Of a stretch of DNA of 64,000 bases, positions 14,787 through 27,361 are shown piece after piece; position 1 is the stretch's first letter, and each line of letters opens with the position of its first letter. Under the pieces are notes generated by a model. It searched no databases and had not been told where the DNA came from. It saw nothing but the letters and a program-made list of their open reading frames with translations. A program made the position numbers and the translations under genes. This stretch comes from Amaranthus tricolor (taxonomy: Eukaryota; Streptophyta; Magnoliopsida; Caryophyllales; Amaranthaceae). Where the stretch lies: positions 16,252,904-16,316,903 of the forward strand of contig NC_080049.1 of assembly GCF_026212465.1 (NCBI RefSeq). Direction: 5' to 3'.

Positions 14787-15085
14787 TTACCCATCCCCTG
14801 CTTTATTTTTTCTTTATATTCCCTGCTCTCATCCACTTGACACACCCTCTGCTACAAGATCTAACAAACCCATTTCCCTCCATTCAATCTTCAGTATGCT
14901 TTTCTATCATTATCTTTTTCAAATACCTTTTATTCTGGCAATAGTCTACTTTTTTAATGTACTAATGTACTAAATGGTGATATTCATAATGGGTTATTGA
15001 TATTGAATATTGATCGCCATTGTTTTATATAATTTCTATTTCAATTTTTGGGGTTTTGCAGGAGTTATAAACTTTGACGAAGATA

Positions 15086-18000
15086 ATGGAAGAAAGAAGT
15101 ATGAAATACTTAACAATCTTGGGATTAATTGCATTTTTAAATGTATTTATTGTAAATGCTGATGACCCATATAGATTTTTTACTTGGACCGTCACTTATG
15201 GAACTATTTCTCCTTTGGGTGTTCCTCAACAGGTTGGTTTTTCTTTTCGTTTTTATTTTTTTGGTGTAATTAGATGTTTATGAAGTAGAAAGGTAGAATA
15301 TTCTATATTTGGTTAATTTAAGTTTTAAAATCTAACTGTATGTTTATGGTTTTGTTTATGATGCAATTAGGTCATTCTCATCAATGGTCAATTTCCAGGA
15401 CCTAAACTTGATTGTGTGACAAATGACAACATCGTTCTTAATGTCATTAATAAATTGAATGAACCTTTCCTTCTCACTTGGTATGTTTCCCTTTCTTCTT
15501 AACATTTTATATTTTAATAAGATTATTTTTAATTTGAAGTTGAGTTGAATACTTTTATACCATTGACCATTGTGATATTGTTGTGGAAGAATGTTTTATT
15601 GATGCTGTTTCTGGATTTATTTTTAATAGTCCAATTTCATTTTCACTCGTACAATACACTAATTCAAGCCTCAATTTAAAATTATGGGACATGAATCAAA
15701 GAAGATCCATTTGATTATATTTAACTTATCAATGAAAAATAAATCAATGAAAAATAAAATAATAAAGTGATGGTTGAATAGTGATAAAAACCATTTGAAT
15801 CGGAAGGAGTATAAGTAAACAATTGACAACCAAAAATGAAGCAAAAGCTTAAGAATTGACTTATTTCTAGCTATGAAAATCAAACTCCCAAACACCAATT
15901 CCCCCCTAAGCTTTTTTTTTTTTTTTTTTTTTTTTTTTCGTCTAAATAAGAGAAATTAATTAAGAAAAGTGTTGAAAATTTAACGAAAAAAAAAAACCCA
16001 ATTTATGACTTATCTAAATGTGGATTTTATTTCTATTCATAATACAAATGTTGAAGTGTTTGGCTAAACAAGTGAATGGTAAGCTTTTGTAGGCCGAATC
16101 ACATGATTTAACTGACAAAAAGTTGCACAATCTAATATCCTCATTTACATAGCAGTTATGTAATTGTTTTAACTTTAATTAATATCATTAGGATCATGTG
16201 CTGATTGCATTTGCTACTTATAAAAACATGAGTTTGATTCTCGTTGTCTCTCTCCTAGCCCTTTCTTTCCCTTCCCAACCATATACCAAAAAAATTAATA
16301 CAATTAAATTAATTCTACTTCTTTTCTAATGTATCCTATTAACCAAGCTACATGTTGTATTGATGGTTAGGAAGTCGAACCCCAAACCATGAGATCAAGG
16401 GATTATGCATTAGTTTTTTATTTATTTTTTTTAATTTTTTGAAGAGAAACATTAGTTAAATTTAACTTAAATTAATGTGTTCTATTAACTCCTAAATTTT
16501 GATACTAATAGAGTTATAGTCTACTTTCTCCGTCCACTTGAGTCTGGCATACTTGAATTACGATATTGCAAACTCAAAGGGCTGAGTATTAACTCTAGTT
16601 AAAGTAAAGAGTACAAAATCAATCAAAATAGGGTATCCTACATTCAACAATTTGTCATATGTCACAAACAAAGATTGCTTTTTATTTTTTTGTTACTATA
16701 ATGGAACTAAAGAATTTAATCCAAATATATAAGTTGGGTTTATGGCTTATTTGGCTATTGACATTAACTTATGGGAGTGGTAATTATAATCTAATGAAAT
16801 TTATGTAGGAATTTTATCTAACAACGCTCATGATCATGTTTGTCCTAATTTTAATCATTTATTTTTGTTCACAAAATTCATCCTCATTTATACCAAGTAA
16901 AAAGCTGATATTAATTGGTAGTCGAAAAATTATGAAATAAAACACATGATTGAGAATGAGAGCTTTACTACTATGAGAATAACACAACAAATTTAGTGAA
17001 AATTAACACTATATGTCATCCTCATTAGCATCTTTTAATACCACTAATGAAACACCATGAAAGAGGTTGAAATTTTATTGCGAAATGTAACTGCGTAGGC
17101 ACATTTTTATTGATAATGAAAAAAGATGCAAGTGCTTGTAAGACACTAAGATGAGTTATCTTACATTAATCTTCTAATTATGATGGACTTCCCTAATTTT
17201 AACCTTCTTGTAAATTGTAGGAATGGAATAAAGCAGAGAAAGAACTCATGGCAAGACGGTGTTCTAGGGACTAATTGTCCAATCCCTCCAAACAAAAACT
17301 TCACATACTTTTTCCAGCCTAAAGATCAGATTGGTTCTTACACTTACTTCCCATCGACTGGGTTGCACCGTGCTGCTGGTGGGTTTGGTGCTCTCAATGT
17401 GTACTCCAGGCCTCGAATTCCCATTCCTTACCCTAACCCTGCTGGTGACTTTACTTTGCTTATTGGTGACTGGTACAAAACCAATTACAAGGTTTGTTTT
17501 TCATTGCATTTCGAATGTTATTTGTTTACACTCCTGGTTATCCATGAAAGACATTGCTATGGCTTCTTGTTTCTTTTGTTTGATCCTTTTGTTGAATATT
17601 GGTTTTATGCAGACCCTTCAAAGGGCTCTAGATGCAGGAAAAGCTCTTCCATTCCCTGATGGCTTGCTTATTAATGGCCGGACTGGAGGTTCCTTCAATG
17701 GAGATCAAGGTTAGCTTTCAATGACCAAAAACTTCTGATATTGAAGTCTTTGTTTTTGCATAGACATAAAAGATCAAATCAGTATTCATGTTTCAGGAAA
17801 AACATACAAGTTTCGAGTTTCAAATGTGGGAATGTCAACTTCATTCAACTTCCGAATTCAAGGTCACAAATTAAAGGTCGTTGAGGTTGAAGGATCTCAC
17901 GTAGTTCAGAACCTATATGATTCCATTGATGTTCATGTGGGTCAGTCTCTCTCGATTCTTGTGACCTTTGACCAGGCTCCCAAGGACTACTACATTGTTG

Positions 18001-19396
18001 CTTCGACTCGTTTCACAAGGACGGTTCTTACTGTAACCGGAGTTCTTCACTATTCAAACTCTCACTCGCGGGTCTCTGGACCTGTGCCTGCACCTCCTGC
18101 TGGACAATTTCATTGGTCCATGGAACAAGCCAGAACTTTCAAGTAAGAAATTCTCAATGTTGAATTATCTTATTACTTGATATCTGATTCTATATTGTCT
18201 TTGGTGTTCTAATTATTGCTTAATACATTGGTGCAATGAAACACGATTATAATCTCTTTTGGAAAATCCATAATGTAGGTGGAATCTTACAGCAAATGCG
18301 GCTAGACCGAACCCACAAGGATCTTTCCATTATGGAACAATCCCAATTTCACAAACCTTTGTGTTAGCTAACTCGGCTCCTCTGATCAATGGAAAGCAAC
18401 GCTATGCTGTTAACCAAGTGTCCTTTATATACCCTGATACCCCTCTGAAGCTTGCCGATTATTTCAACATTCCTGGAGTGTTCAGCTTGAATTCCATTCA
18501 AGCCAATCCATCTGGCGGATCTGCAAGACTTGGCACTTCAGTTTTAGGAACTAATCTTCATAATTTCATTGAGGTTGTCTTCCAGAATGATGAGTATTCA
18601 ATGCAGTCTTGGCATCTTGATGGCTTTGATTTCTGGGTTGTTGGGTACTTTTCTTTACATGATTTTATTCTCTTATACTGCAAGTCTGAGTTTTGGCACG
18701 CCTCTCATATTTTGACTTTCAATTGTTACAGTTTTGGTGCTGGTAAATGGAGTCAAGCCAGTCGGAAGAGTTACAATCTTAAAGATGCTCTTACCAGACA
18801 TACTACTCAGGTATATTATATCTCTGGCCTACAACCATCAACATGATTTTTTTGTCACGTTGGCCTTTATAACCGACCGTATCAATAAATAAACTAAATC
18901 AAAAGTTTAGCCTGATATGTTATATATATACTCTATCAATATCGACATACTTCTATACGTAATATGTTCAGTCGAGCCATGTTTAGACTGTTATTTTGCA
19001 CCCTGCATCATTGTTCATCTGCTCTGTTTGTGTGGCTCGGCTCAGTCCTGACTACAATTTAGAACAATGATGATCTTACACCTTGAGAGTATAAATTACT
19101 AAATAAACCCTACTATTCCGTGTTGACCCCCTAGCAAAATCAGACTCAAACCGAGTTTGCGATTTCATTAGATATATGGGTGAATGTTACAGGTTTATCC
19201 CAAGTCCTGGACAGCAATATTAGTGTCATTGGACAACCAAGGGATGTGGAACCTGAGATCTGCAATCTGGACGCGACAATATCTTGGACAGCAACTCTAC
19301 CTCAGAGTATGGAACGCAGACAAGAGTCTCGCTAATGAGTACAATCCCCCAAGTAATGTGCTCCTCTGTGGAAAAGCAGTTGGAAGACATCCTTAA
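15086..19396 (+). CDS. SKU5-similar (SKS) multicopper-oxidase-like protein, 8 exons
   Basis: Exons read from splice sites and frame: 15086..15232, 15371..15480, 17221..17491, 17613..17709, 17797..18142, 18279..18644, 18732..18810 and 19193..19396. All introns are GT-AG; total 1620 nt, 539 residues, the usual family length. An N-terminal signal peptide (MKYLTILGLIAFLNVFIVNA, from Met6) directs it to the secretory pathway and wall. Three cupredoxin domains follow, with family signatures LINGQFPGP, DGLLINGRTGG, SWHLDGFDFWVVG and LCGKAVGRHP. Copper-binding histidines of ascorbate oxidase are absent (TYFPSTGLHRAAG for the HGH site; NLRSAIWTRQYLGQQ for HCHxxxH), as known for SKU5/SKS proteins, so it is probably not an active oxidase. 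N-glycosylation sites NFT and NLT are visible. Family roles are in directional growth and pollen or wall expansion. ATG 15086 is the first in frame; 15101 would also leave a signal peptide. An AG acceptor at 15059 suggests a 5'-leader intron. Confidence 0.93.
15481..17220 (+). other. Large second intron of the SKS gene
   Basis: 1740 bp, from GTATGTTTCC to TTGTAG, against 87-382 bp for the other introns. It contains a long poly-T run (about 15911-15938) and AT-rich DNA. A sequence at 16515-16600 starts like a MITE end (ctttctccgtccact) but no partner end was found. No coding sequence is visible. Confidence 0.85.
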
Positions 19397-20461
19397 AACA
19401 ACCTTCCTTCTACATCAAGTCTAGTTATTTGTCACCCTGATATATATAGACTAAGACTATAGAGATTCTGCTCTTAGATTGCATCAGTCATCAGTGTTTG
19501 ACTGTGAGCTTGGTACACGCGGGAAATATTCTTATTTTGTACCCTTTTCACTCTTATTATTATCATCTGTATATTGTAATGCAATGAAAATTCCTTGCTT
19601 AATTATTTAATTTCATTAATTAGAATGGAAACATTTCATCATAACATCATTTTTGATTTGTTTGGTTTAATTGTTTATGACTACTTTTTATAAAAAAATT
19701 AGTCGCTGTTTCTTTCTTTCTTTCCTTTTTTTTTTTAAATTCAAGGGTAAGTTAGAAAATTTTCTTGTAGGCGGTGAAACTTGAATCTATGTCAAAATGG
19801 TGAAAGTTGAAGTGTTCAAAATAAACACGATTTTGTAACGGAATCCAATTTAACCCGACTTTAAAATCAATTTAAAATTAAGTAAAAACCAATGTGGACA
19901 CTACAACTTATTTTATACCGACTCAAAAATCCTGACTGTAGATCGATTTAATGACATGAATGAGTACCAGGTGAAGGGAAAACATCAATATGATTCTTAT
20001 TAGTGAGTATTGTCTATGTCATCAGTTTTTAGCATCCATCTGATTAATTGTTCTATTTTAAATGAGTGTTAAACTTAACGGAAAATATTTGCTATTACTA
20101 CACAAAGAGAAGTGTACAACAATAGTAATTAGTTTTCCAAAATTTTGTGGTTTATCTATTCCTTCGGCTTTTTTTGATAGAAAACAACCTTTGATTTCTT
20201 GCTTTTTCAAGTCACTGAATTCCTTTCAACAAACATGAAGAATCATGAATTTGATTTTCTTGATAGAAAACAACCTGCATCTGTATAAGATAATACATCT
20301 AGATGATTGTATTTTTGTAATTGAAAATGCATAAATCTACTTACTACTCTGACAACATATGCAATATATGGCATACAATGAGAAAGATAAATGAGTTTCC
20401 TAACTATTCTCTGATATTGCCCTTTATTAGCTAGAGTTGCTCCTTTAATATTTTAAAGTCT
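19397..20461. other. SKS 3' region and intergenic DNA
   Basis: A probable 3' UTR follows the stop; candidate polyadenylation signals are weak (aatgcaatgaaaa near 19580). After that only AT-rich DNA with a few aacccgac-type motifs (about 19845-19970) that may be a decayed hAT-like fragment. Confidence 0.5.
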
Positions 20462-20469
20462 ATTATTAG

Positions 20470-20655
20470 TAGGGTGTTCAAACATATCCGGTTTGGAAAA
20501 TCCGACCCGAATTATCCGGTATTCAGGATTTACAACCGGATAATTTACTCGGTTTACTAAATCCGGATAATCCGGCTCGGGTACCCAGTTTTAAAACCAG
20601 TTATTCGGATCGGATACGGTTTGCATTTTTTCGGAATCTAGATACTTGGTATCCG

Positions 20656-20701
<46 letters not shown>

Positions 20702-21259
20702 TTAGTTTTAAAATTTGTTTTGAAAAACCTAAATCTAGCTTGGGCCTTTTGCTTTCCAATTTCCAGTATGCTACTTAGACAATCGTTTCTCACTTCCAGT
20801 CTCACACTCTCCCTCCCTTTGTTTTCCAACTAAGCTGAAAGGTAATGGGTAATGAAATTTGTTTAGATGATTGTGAAAGAAAGTGCATATATTGGGGAGG
20901 TTTAAAAAGGAGTGAGGAAGAAATTAATTAAGTGGATTGGAGAATGAAGACATGTATGTATGGATATCCATGGTTTGTATTTTATGACTAATTAGGCAAA
21001 AGTATTTCCAGAGGGTTAGTATTATAATTTTTTGTAAACAAAAAATATTCTAAAAGAGAAAACAACAAAAAACACATGTATCAAGGAAGAAAACAAAACC
21101 GGATACCCGGTTTTTGACTTGAATTAAACTGGGTATCCGAATACCAGATACCTGGTTTAATTCGGATTGGAATCTGGTCGCATTTTTAGGTATCTGGAAA
21201 ATCGAGTATCCTGATATCTGGATCCGGATCGACTCGGTATCCGGTTTTGAACACTCCTA
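20470..21259. mobile_element. hAT-like non-autonomous element with perfect 8-bp duplication
   Basis: 790 bp. The left terminus TAGGGTGTTCAAAC and inverted right terminus TAGGAGTGTTCAAAAC are flanked by ATTATTAG on both sides (20462..20469 and 21260..21267). Subterminal DNA is full of ATCCGG/CCGGAT and GGTATCCG motifs; the interior holds a TTA microsatellite at 20658-20702. No transposase; the 63-codon open frame crossing the TTA repeat is an artefact. Termini plus 8-bp duplication place it with the hAT superfamily. Confidence 0.85.
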
Positions 21260-21267
21260 ATTATTAG

Positions 21268-23662
21268 CTGCAATTGGAGTTTCAACTGGCTTACAATAAA
21301 TCATACCTTTGTCAAGTAGAGGATCCAAAAGGTAATTTGTGTGTTTAATGAATATTCCTTGCTTTTGATGCACCTTAATACCAAGGAAGTAATTGAGTTT
21401 TGACAAGATCTTTCATTTTAAGCTCTTGAAATAACTTTCTTTTCTATGGTTTTATCTTTTATGCATAATTTCCTGTAATAATCATATCATCTTTAAAAAT
21501 TATCTAGCAAGTCATTTAATTATAGAAAAATTATTTTTAAAAGGCCAACATTTGGCCCATCAGTAGATAAAGGGCTAATCTTACGTTTGTTCTACAAAAT
21601 CCAATTTTTTTCAACTATTTTAACCTGTCACTTGTTATCTAGGTTACTTTTGACTTTTTAAACTTTTTAAACCTGTAAAACGCGAGAAAAAAAAAAAATC
21701 CTAACTATCCAATCGTTCTACCCTGATTATAATAACTAAGATTCCTATGCTTATACTTGATTTTTGACAAGCTTTGTTACTTTTACCTCTAGTTATCCTT
21801 TTAAGGATATAAACTATTAAATTAACCAAGATATACCATTGATACCACTATACAAGCTTCACCTTTAAGCTACTAAACCTTACTGCTCCAAATCAAGATA
21901 GTCTTTAAGCTTGAACTATAAATTTTGAAAATATTGATTTAACAGCACAAGTTCTAATCACCTGTAATAAAATAATTTTTTTTCTGATAAAATAGAAAAT
22001 TTTTGACTAATTGCTCGGGTTATTTTGACCTCAGACCAAAGGTCTAAGAAAAAAAACCAATCAAAGTTTTATAAATAAATACTTCAATAAATTAAATAAC
22101 TTTTTAAAGATTTACACAAAGGTCCTTTTACAAATAAAATACTTAAATACAAATAATGTTTACAATGAAAATGAAATACGCAATTCATCTTGAGAGAGAA
22201 GTTCCGACCACGCTTAGTTGTGCTACTCTGATATCCAACTAACGCTTGTAATACTCATACATACAGTATCCCTCAAGGGACAATTATTTAGAGTGGACAA
22301 AAAAACCTTTGTACTATTAGCAACCACGGTTGAGTAGTACAACAAACAATAAAACCTTTAAAGCATCCAAAAGGGACTCCACATAGAACATATGACTTCA
22401 CGTAAGTCAGAACAATCGGTGGGAATTGGATCAGCTATTAACCGAGTATAAAAACTTGCTAGCAATTGTAAAAATATAGAAAATATGTGTATTGCAATAA
22501 GTAATATACAAAAATAAGTGCATCCGACAAATAATATGCAAGGTGTTTTATGTTAAATTTATATATATTAAACTTTTGGTACTTCTGCTGGAGTACCAGG
22601 GAATGATTTACTAACACATCTGCTTGAGCATTAGGGCATGGAATCCGAATACTTATTAAATGAGTGCAATATATATGATCTTTTTTAATATACGTACGTA
22701 AGGGCTTGTTAGGGTGAGGTAAATCAAAACCCTTAACTTAATGGGAGTCGTCACTCCTCTAGTACAATGTTGCTCGGGCCACAGGTCGGGTTAAATAACC
22801 TTACTGTGCTCGCAGTATTTTACGTGGCGAAAAACACGTTCCACATTTTTTACATAACGGAAGAATAGTTCGGTATTTCCTTACTATCAAACCTTTTTAT
22901 TATCATGTTAATGTTTTCAGATAAATGCAACATTACAATAATGCATACAATAGTAATAAAATTATAGCAATTTATATATAGGTCCATAAGTCAATTCCAA
23001 CTTTATAATAAGGTTTACACAACCCTTATAGCAAAATTATTTTGTACTTTTGGAAACTTATAGACGCATAAATAAAATTCTACAAAATATTTTGTAGAAA
23101 TTTCAATTGAATATTATTCAAGACACCGCACGGTCGTATTGATTGGTCATATGTGTCATTTTGAGTCCAAACAAAGAAGATATGGCCAAAACATAAACTA
23201 ATTGAAAACTGTAAATTGCCTAGTCGCAGGGGCGCGATTTTGACACATTTGAACAACATCAACATCCCAAATTCGAATCAAAATACATACACAATCAAAG
23301 CAACACAAAACTAAATTTAAATTCAACAAAGAGCACATCAATCTCAATCATAATTCATGCTTTGACTTATGATTTAGTCCTCGAACTGACAATACACATC
23401 CTAAATAACTTTAAAAACTCTTCAATTCAATTAGTACAATAATTAAGCTGTATTAATATAAGGGCTGTTACAGTTGAATTATAAATTGTTGAAAACGGAA
23501 ATAAATTAACTCTAAACTAAATTAATCTTAAAAAAATTCCATCAACACTAGCGAGTACCCGTTAGTCGGGTACCTTGTTTAACAGCCCCTGACCCTGCCC
23601 AATTAATACGGGTATTCGAATTTCGGGTACCCGTATAAATCGAATCGGGACACCGGATACCC

Positions 23663-23699
<37 letters not shown>

Positions 23700-23793
23700 A
23701 TTTTCTGGGCTAATTTATTGTTAATTTATTTGCCAGTTTTTGAGAGTAAAATTAAGACCTGAACAAAAAAACGAAAATACACGATAATAATAA
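21268..23793. other. Intergenic DNA, nothing firmly recognised
   Basis: AT-rich with no supported coding frame. About 22700-22880 (gtcgggttaaataac, gtggcgaaaaacacgttcc) resembles LTR material but has no visible partner. At 23545-23700 there are GTACCCG/CGGGTAC motifs followed by a T run of about 32, possibly the end of a degraded hAT-like element. Confidence 0.4.
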
Positions 23794-24244
23794 GGAAAAA
23801 TTACCCTGAATAATACGAACTTTCACTGATTTTCCTACAATAATACGAACTTTCAATTAACCATGAATAATACGAACTTTGATACATATTTTCCGCTAGC
23901 ATACCTGACCAGTTCTTTACCTGGAGAAACGGTAAATTCCCCATTTCTTCATTATGCTAGCGGGAAATATGTATCAAAGTTCGTATTTTATTCATAGTTA
24001 ATTGAAAGTTCGTATTATTGTAGGAAAATCAGTGAAAGTTCGTATTATTCAGGGTAATTTTTCTTACTTAGTTTTATCAGCCAAAAAAAAAATTTTAAAG
24101 GAATGAGTAAGTTTACCGGTAACAGGTAAAATGGTATGCCAGCGGGAAATATGTATCAAAGTTCGTATTATTCATGGTTAATTGAAAGTTCGTATTATTG
24201 TAGAAAAATCAGTGAAAGTTCGTATTATTCAGGGTAATTTTTCC
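23794..24244. mobile_element. Mutator-like foldback MITE with three arms
   Basis: Outer terminal inverted repeats of about 109 bp (23794..23902 and 24136..24244, starting GGAAAAATTACCCTG) match at all but about four positions. The 9-bp flank TAATAATAA is present on both sides (23785..23793 and 24245..24253), although low in complexity. Each arm has three copies of aataatacgaacttt. A third arm, again inverted to the left one, lies inside at 23953..24063, so the element is a foldback with an extra right arm. It has no coding capacity. Long terminal repeats with a 9-bp duplication fit a Mutator derivative. Confidence 0.75.
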
Positions 24245-24574
24245 TAATAATAATTGAATAAAACTAACAAGAAAAGAATGTCTTAATAACTGAACAAAAA
24301 CTAACTAACAACAAATAAAAACGAGAACTGAACAAATCTCAATACAAAATCTTCATCGAGATAAAAAACACAAAAATAAATGATAATAAGAATTTAACAA
24401 AAACTAACAGAGAACAAGACTGATATTAAGAACCGAACAAAAACTAATTACCAACAAATAAAAACAAGAATAAACGAGAACTGAAATAATCTTCAAATAA
24501 AAAAGAATTCAAAAACAAAGAAGAGAAACAATTAGGAATTAGGATGGGAGAGAAGATGAGTAAAATAAGTATAT

Positions 24575-25594
24575 TAGAATTACAAAATAATCAAAACGAA
24601 AAAAATAAAATGAAAAAGAAAGAAGAGAACATACCTGAGAACAAAATAATCAAAAATCCGACCAGGAACCGAAGGTTTTCTGACCCGAAAATGCGTTTCT
24701 TTTTTAGGCTTACCGAACTGACATTACCCGGATAAAAGTTGCACCTAAACCGATTGACAACCGAAAATGGGAAAACTGAACCCGAGCTGCAATCGATTTT
24801 TATAACCGATATATAACCGTTAAGAGATTACCCGAACCTAATTGTGATCGAACCAAGTCATATGTGACCCGAATCATGCTCGAAACTGAACTCGATCCGG
24901 CTAAAATCGACTTAACCCGAACCAATTTTTAATCGAATTGCTGTAAACCTGAACCAAGGTTTAACACAGAAGTATGATCAACTCATAGTCAATCATCTTA
25001 CTAGTTAATCTAATAAAGTGATAGATATTTTCATAAATTAAATTTTTAAAATACATGGTTTCATATATTTAGATTTAATAATCAATGTTCAATGTTTATT
25101 AAACTATTTTTAATCAAATTTGATGAAAAATGATAGAACTTTAATTTTAATTTACGATCAAACAAGTAAAAATAAAAAAGTTTCACTAATTGATTTGCAT
25201 TTTAACTATTTCCCTTAAGTAAAGAGAATCCTGTCAGCAATTAAAAAATGACTAGCAACTTCATGTGACACTGACTCGATCAATAGTAATTAGTAACTCA
25301 GCCGAATTCTAGTTGAAAAAAAAACCCGAATCCGATTCATACCTGATAAAACCAAACCAATTATTAACCGATGACAACCCGAGACCAATTGACACTCGAC
25401 TCGAACTTCAACCGACACCGAACCGATGCAAACCTGATTGCTTGATTAACTGATCTTAAACCGAACCGTGACTAACCGACCCGACCTGAGTGTGACCCAT
25501 CGGAACACCTATCCAAAAATAACCGATCCAAAATTCAACCAAACCGAATGACACCCATTCGAAACCAACCTGATCACCCGAATGAACACCTCTA
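24575..25594. mobile_element. hAT-like AACCCGA-rich element, copy 2
   Basis: The right end cccgaatgaacacctcta equals the right end of 12907..14333 apart from one or two bases, and the interior (24700-25580) aligns with it and with 46902..47562. The left terminus is not clear; TAGAATTAC at 24575 is the best guess because the adjoining AGTATATT resembles AGTATAGT after the right end (7 of 8). Non-coding. Confidence 0.6.
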
Positions 25595-26189
25595 AGTATA
25601 GTGAAGGTAAAAATTTTAAATGGGAAAGTGAAAGATTGAAGAATTCACATAGAAAAGTAGTAGAGAATTGCGCCCCTAAATCCTTTTTCTAAGGAAATAA
25701 GACTGAAAAAGTGAAAGTGCAAGTTTGATAAAACAACGTTTTGGAAAACCCTAAAACTATCTTTTTTGCCTTTTTTTAGTGGGTCACCGAGTACCCGCTA
25801 AAATCTAAAATCGCCCCCATGACCCGACCCCTTCGTAGGTTGCAAATATTTTTAGAATTTGACCCGCAATTTATGTTGCAGGTCAAAATATTTTTAGAAA
25901 AATAATAATATTAGTATTCTTGTTGATTAACCATACACAAACAAATACCTTTGAAAAGGGTGGAAATTGGGGTGGAGAGTGTACTATCGAACTGTATATA
26001 AATATTTAGTAATCCATGAAGCTAAATATATACTTATTTGCTAGTGAAGTAACGAATGAGTGGGGATTGGGATGATGGGATGGTTCTGGGAAAAAGGAAG
26101 GAGAAGGGGTGGAGAAGAAGAGAGAGAAGAAGAAAGGGAAAGAGGAGGGATAAGGGGTCATTTTTTGTGTTTGTTTTTAAATGAAGTTA
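25595..26189. other. Intergenic DNA, nothing recognised
   Basis: Purine-rich and AT-rich DNA; a short stretch at 25790-25890 has gacccg motifs. No coding evidence. Confidence 0.45.
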
Positions 26190-26544
26190 TATTCCCTCCG
26201 TTTCTTAAAGAAGTTCTCATTTAGTACAAATAACTTTGTTCATCATCATTTTAATATTTTAATAATACTTATGGTTCCTATATATCTTCTACTAACTCCA
26301 TTTTAACATTTTTATATTCCTTATGGTCCCTATATGTTTCCCCATATTTTTTTTAACATTTTTGTTAGTTGTGGTCCCAATATTTTTTTCACTAATTTCA
26401 ATATTTTGTAATGTTTATGATTCCTTTTTTCTTCAATTAAATTTATTATTCAATAAAATATTATATCCACTATTAAAAGATTATATTTTGCTTAATTCTC
26501 GTTAGCATTCCTTATAGGAACTTCATTACGAAACGGAGGGAGCA
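26190..26544. mobile_element. Stowaway-like MITE, about 355 bp
   Basis: The left end ATTCCCTCCGTTTCTTAAAG and inverted right end GCTCCCTCCGTTTCGTAATG share about 25 bp of terminal repeat. The left TA is intact; the right is CA, so that flank has decayed. The interior is T-rich with no coding capacity. It adjoins the copia RT fragment. Confidence 0.8.
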
Positions 26545-26554
26545 ACTCTCAATT

Positions 26555-27240
26555 AGAACATGACATGTGACATTTCAATTAGAAAGACATCTTTGACATT
26601 AAATTGGTGAAGAGGCCAATCTTGATTTGCAGCAACAGAGAACAAAACTCGTACTGTATCAATCTTTGCCAATAGGGAATATATCTCTAAAAAATACACC
26701 CCTTAGGTCTAAGTATAACCCTTTGCTACCAAAAGAGTTGTATATCTTTCAATAGTACCATTAGCAAGATACCTACTGTTTTCTTTCCTTTTGGAAAAGT
26801 ACATTTCTCCCATGTTTTATTTTTCTATAAAGAAGTAATTTCTTCTTCCATTGTCTTTTCTTATTTTTCACTTTTAAGAGCCTATTCAATGGTTCTAGGC
26901 ATATTAACGGAATAAAGGGCAGTGTTAAAAGCAACAGTTGGTTAGGATAGTTTTCCTTTAGCAATTCGATCAATAGGAAGCTTAGACCTTTGAGCCTTAA
27001 ACTCTAAATTATATCTTCGTGTAGGATTTTCCCTAGTGCTCATGAGAGGTAATTGGTACTTAATAGAAATTTCACTATCAATTTGCTCTTGTACATGTGG
27101 CACAAAATTATTTGTAGTTTCAATAACTTCTCCCTCAATATTTTTTCGAATTTTTAAACTCCTTTACCTCCTTATTCTTGATGTTGAGATGCTCATCCAT
27201 TGGAGAAGAAGTTTGTAATAAAATATCAGAGACAATCATG
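26555..27240 (-). pseudogene. Decayed Ty1/copia reverse transcriptase fragment
   Basis: Minus-strand reading in two frames gives recognisable copia RT pieces: EEEITSL-KNKTWE and FPKGKKTVG (about 26780-26870), LVAKGYT (about 26710) and KIDTVRVLFSVAANQDWPLH (about 26590-26650). Upstream, about 26990-27130, resembles the integrase-RT linker. Several stops, at least one frameshift and a small deletion are present, and no YVDD motif remains. No LTRs could be assigned, so this is an old fragment. Confidence 0.75.
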
Positions 27241-27361
27241 GAGGTGTCACCTATTTGCTCCAGAATATCATAAACTAATACACAGAATATGTAAACCCCC
27301 TGAGATTGAAGGTGGCGATAAAAATATAAATTTTCAAAGAACTTATTAATATGTTTTTTAT

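Noticed and set aside
16355..16400. tRNA-like string gtcgaaccccaaacc
   Set aside because: No acceptor stem, anticodon arm or correct length around it; no tRNA or rRNA gene was found anywhere in the window.
24544..24735. 63-codon Lys/Asn-rich frame
   Set aside because: It runs from A-rich DNA into hAT-like AACCCGA motifs; not coding.
23545..25890. A single large hAT-like element from the GTACCCG motifs at 23.55 kb to those at 25.8 kb
   Set aside because: The motifs are in direct rather than inverted orientation, and no terminal repeat or target duplication was found.
26773..26973. 66-codon minus frame
   Set aside because: It overlaps the copia RT fragment but is in the wrong frame for most of it; the RT motifs are read in neighbouring frames.
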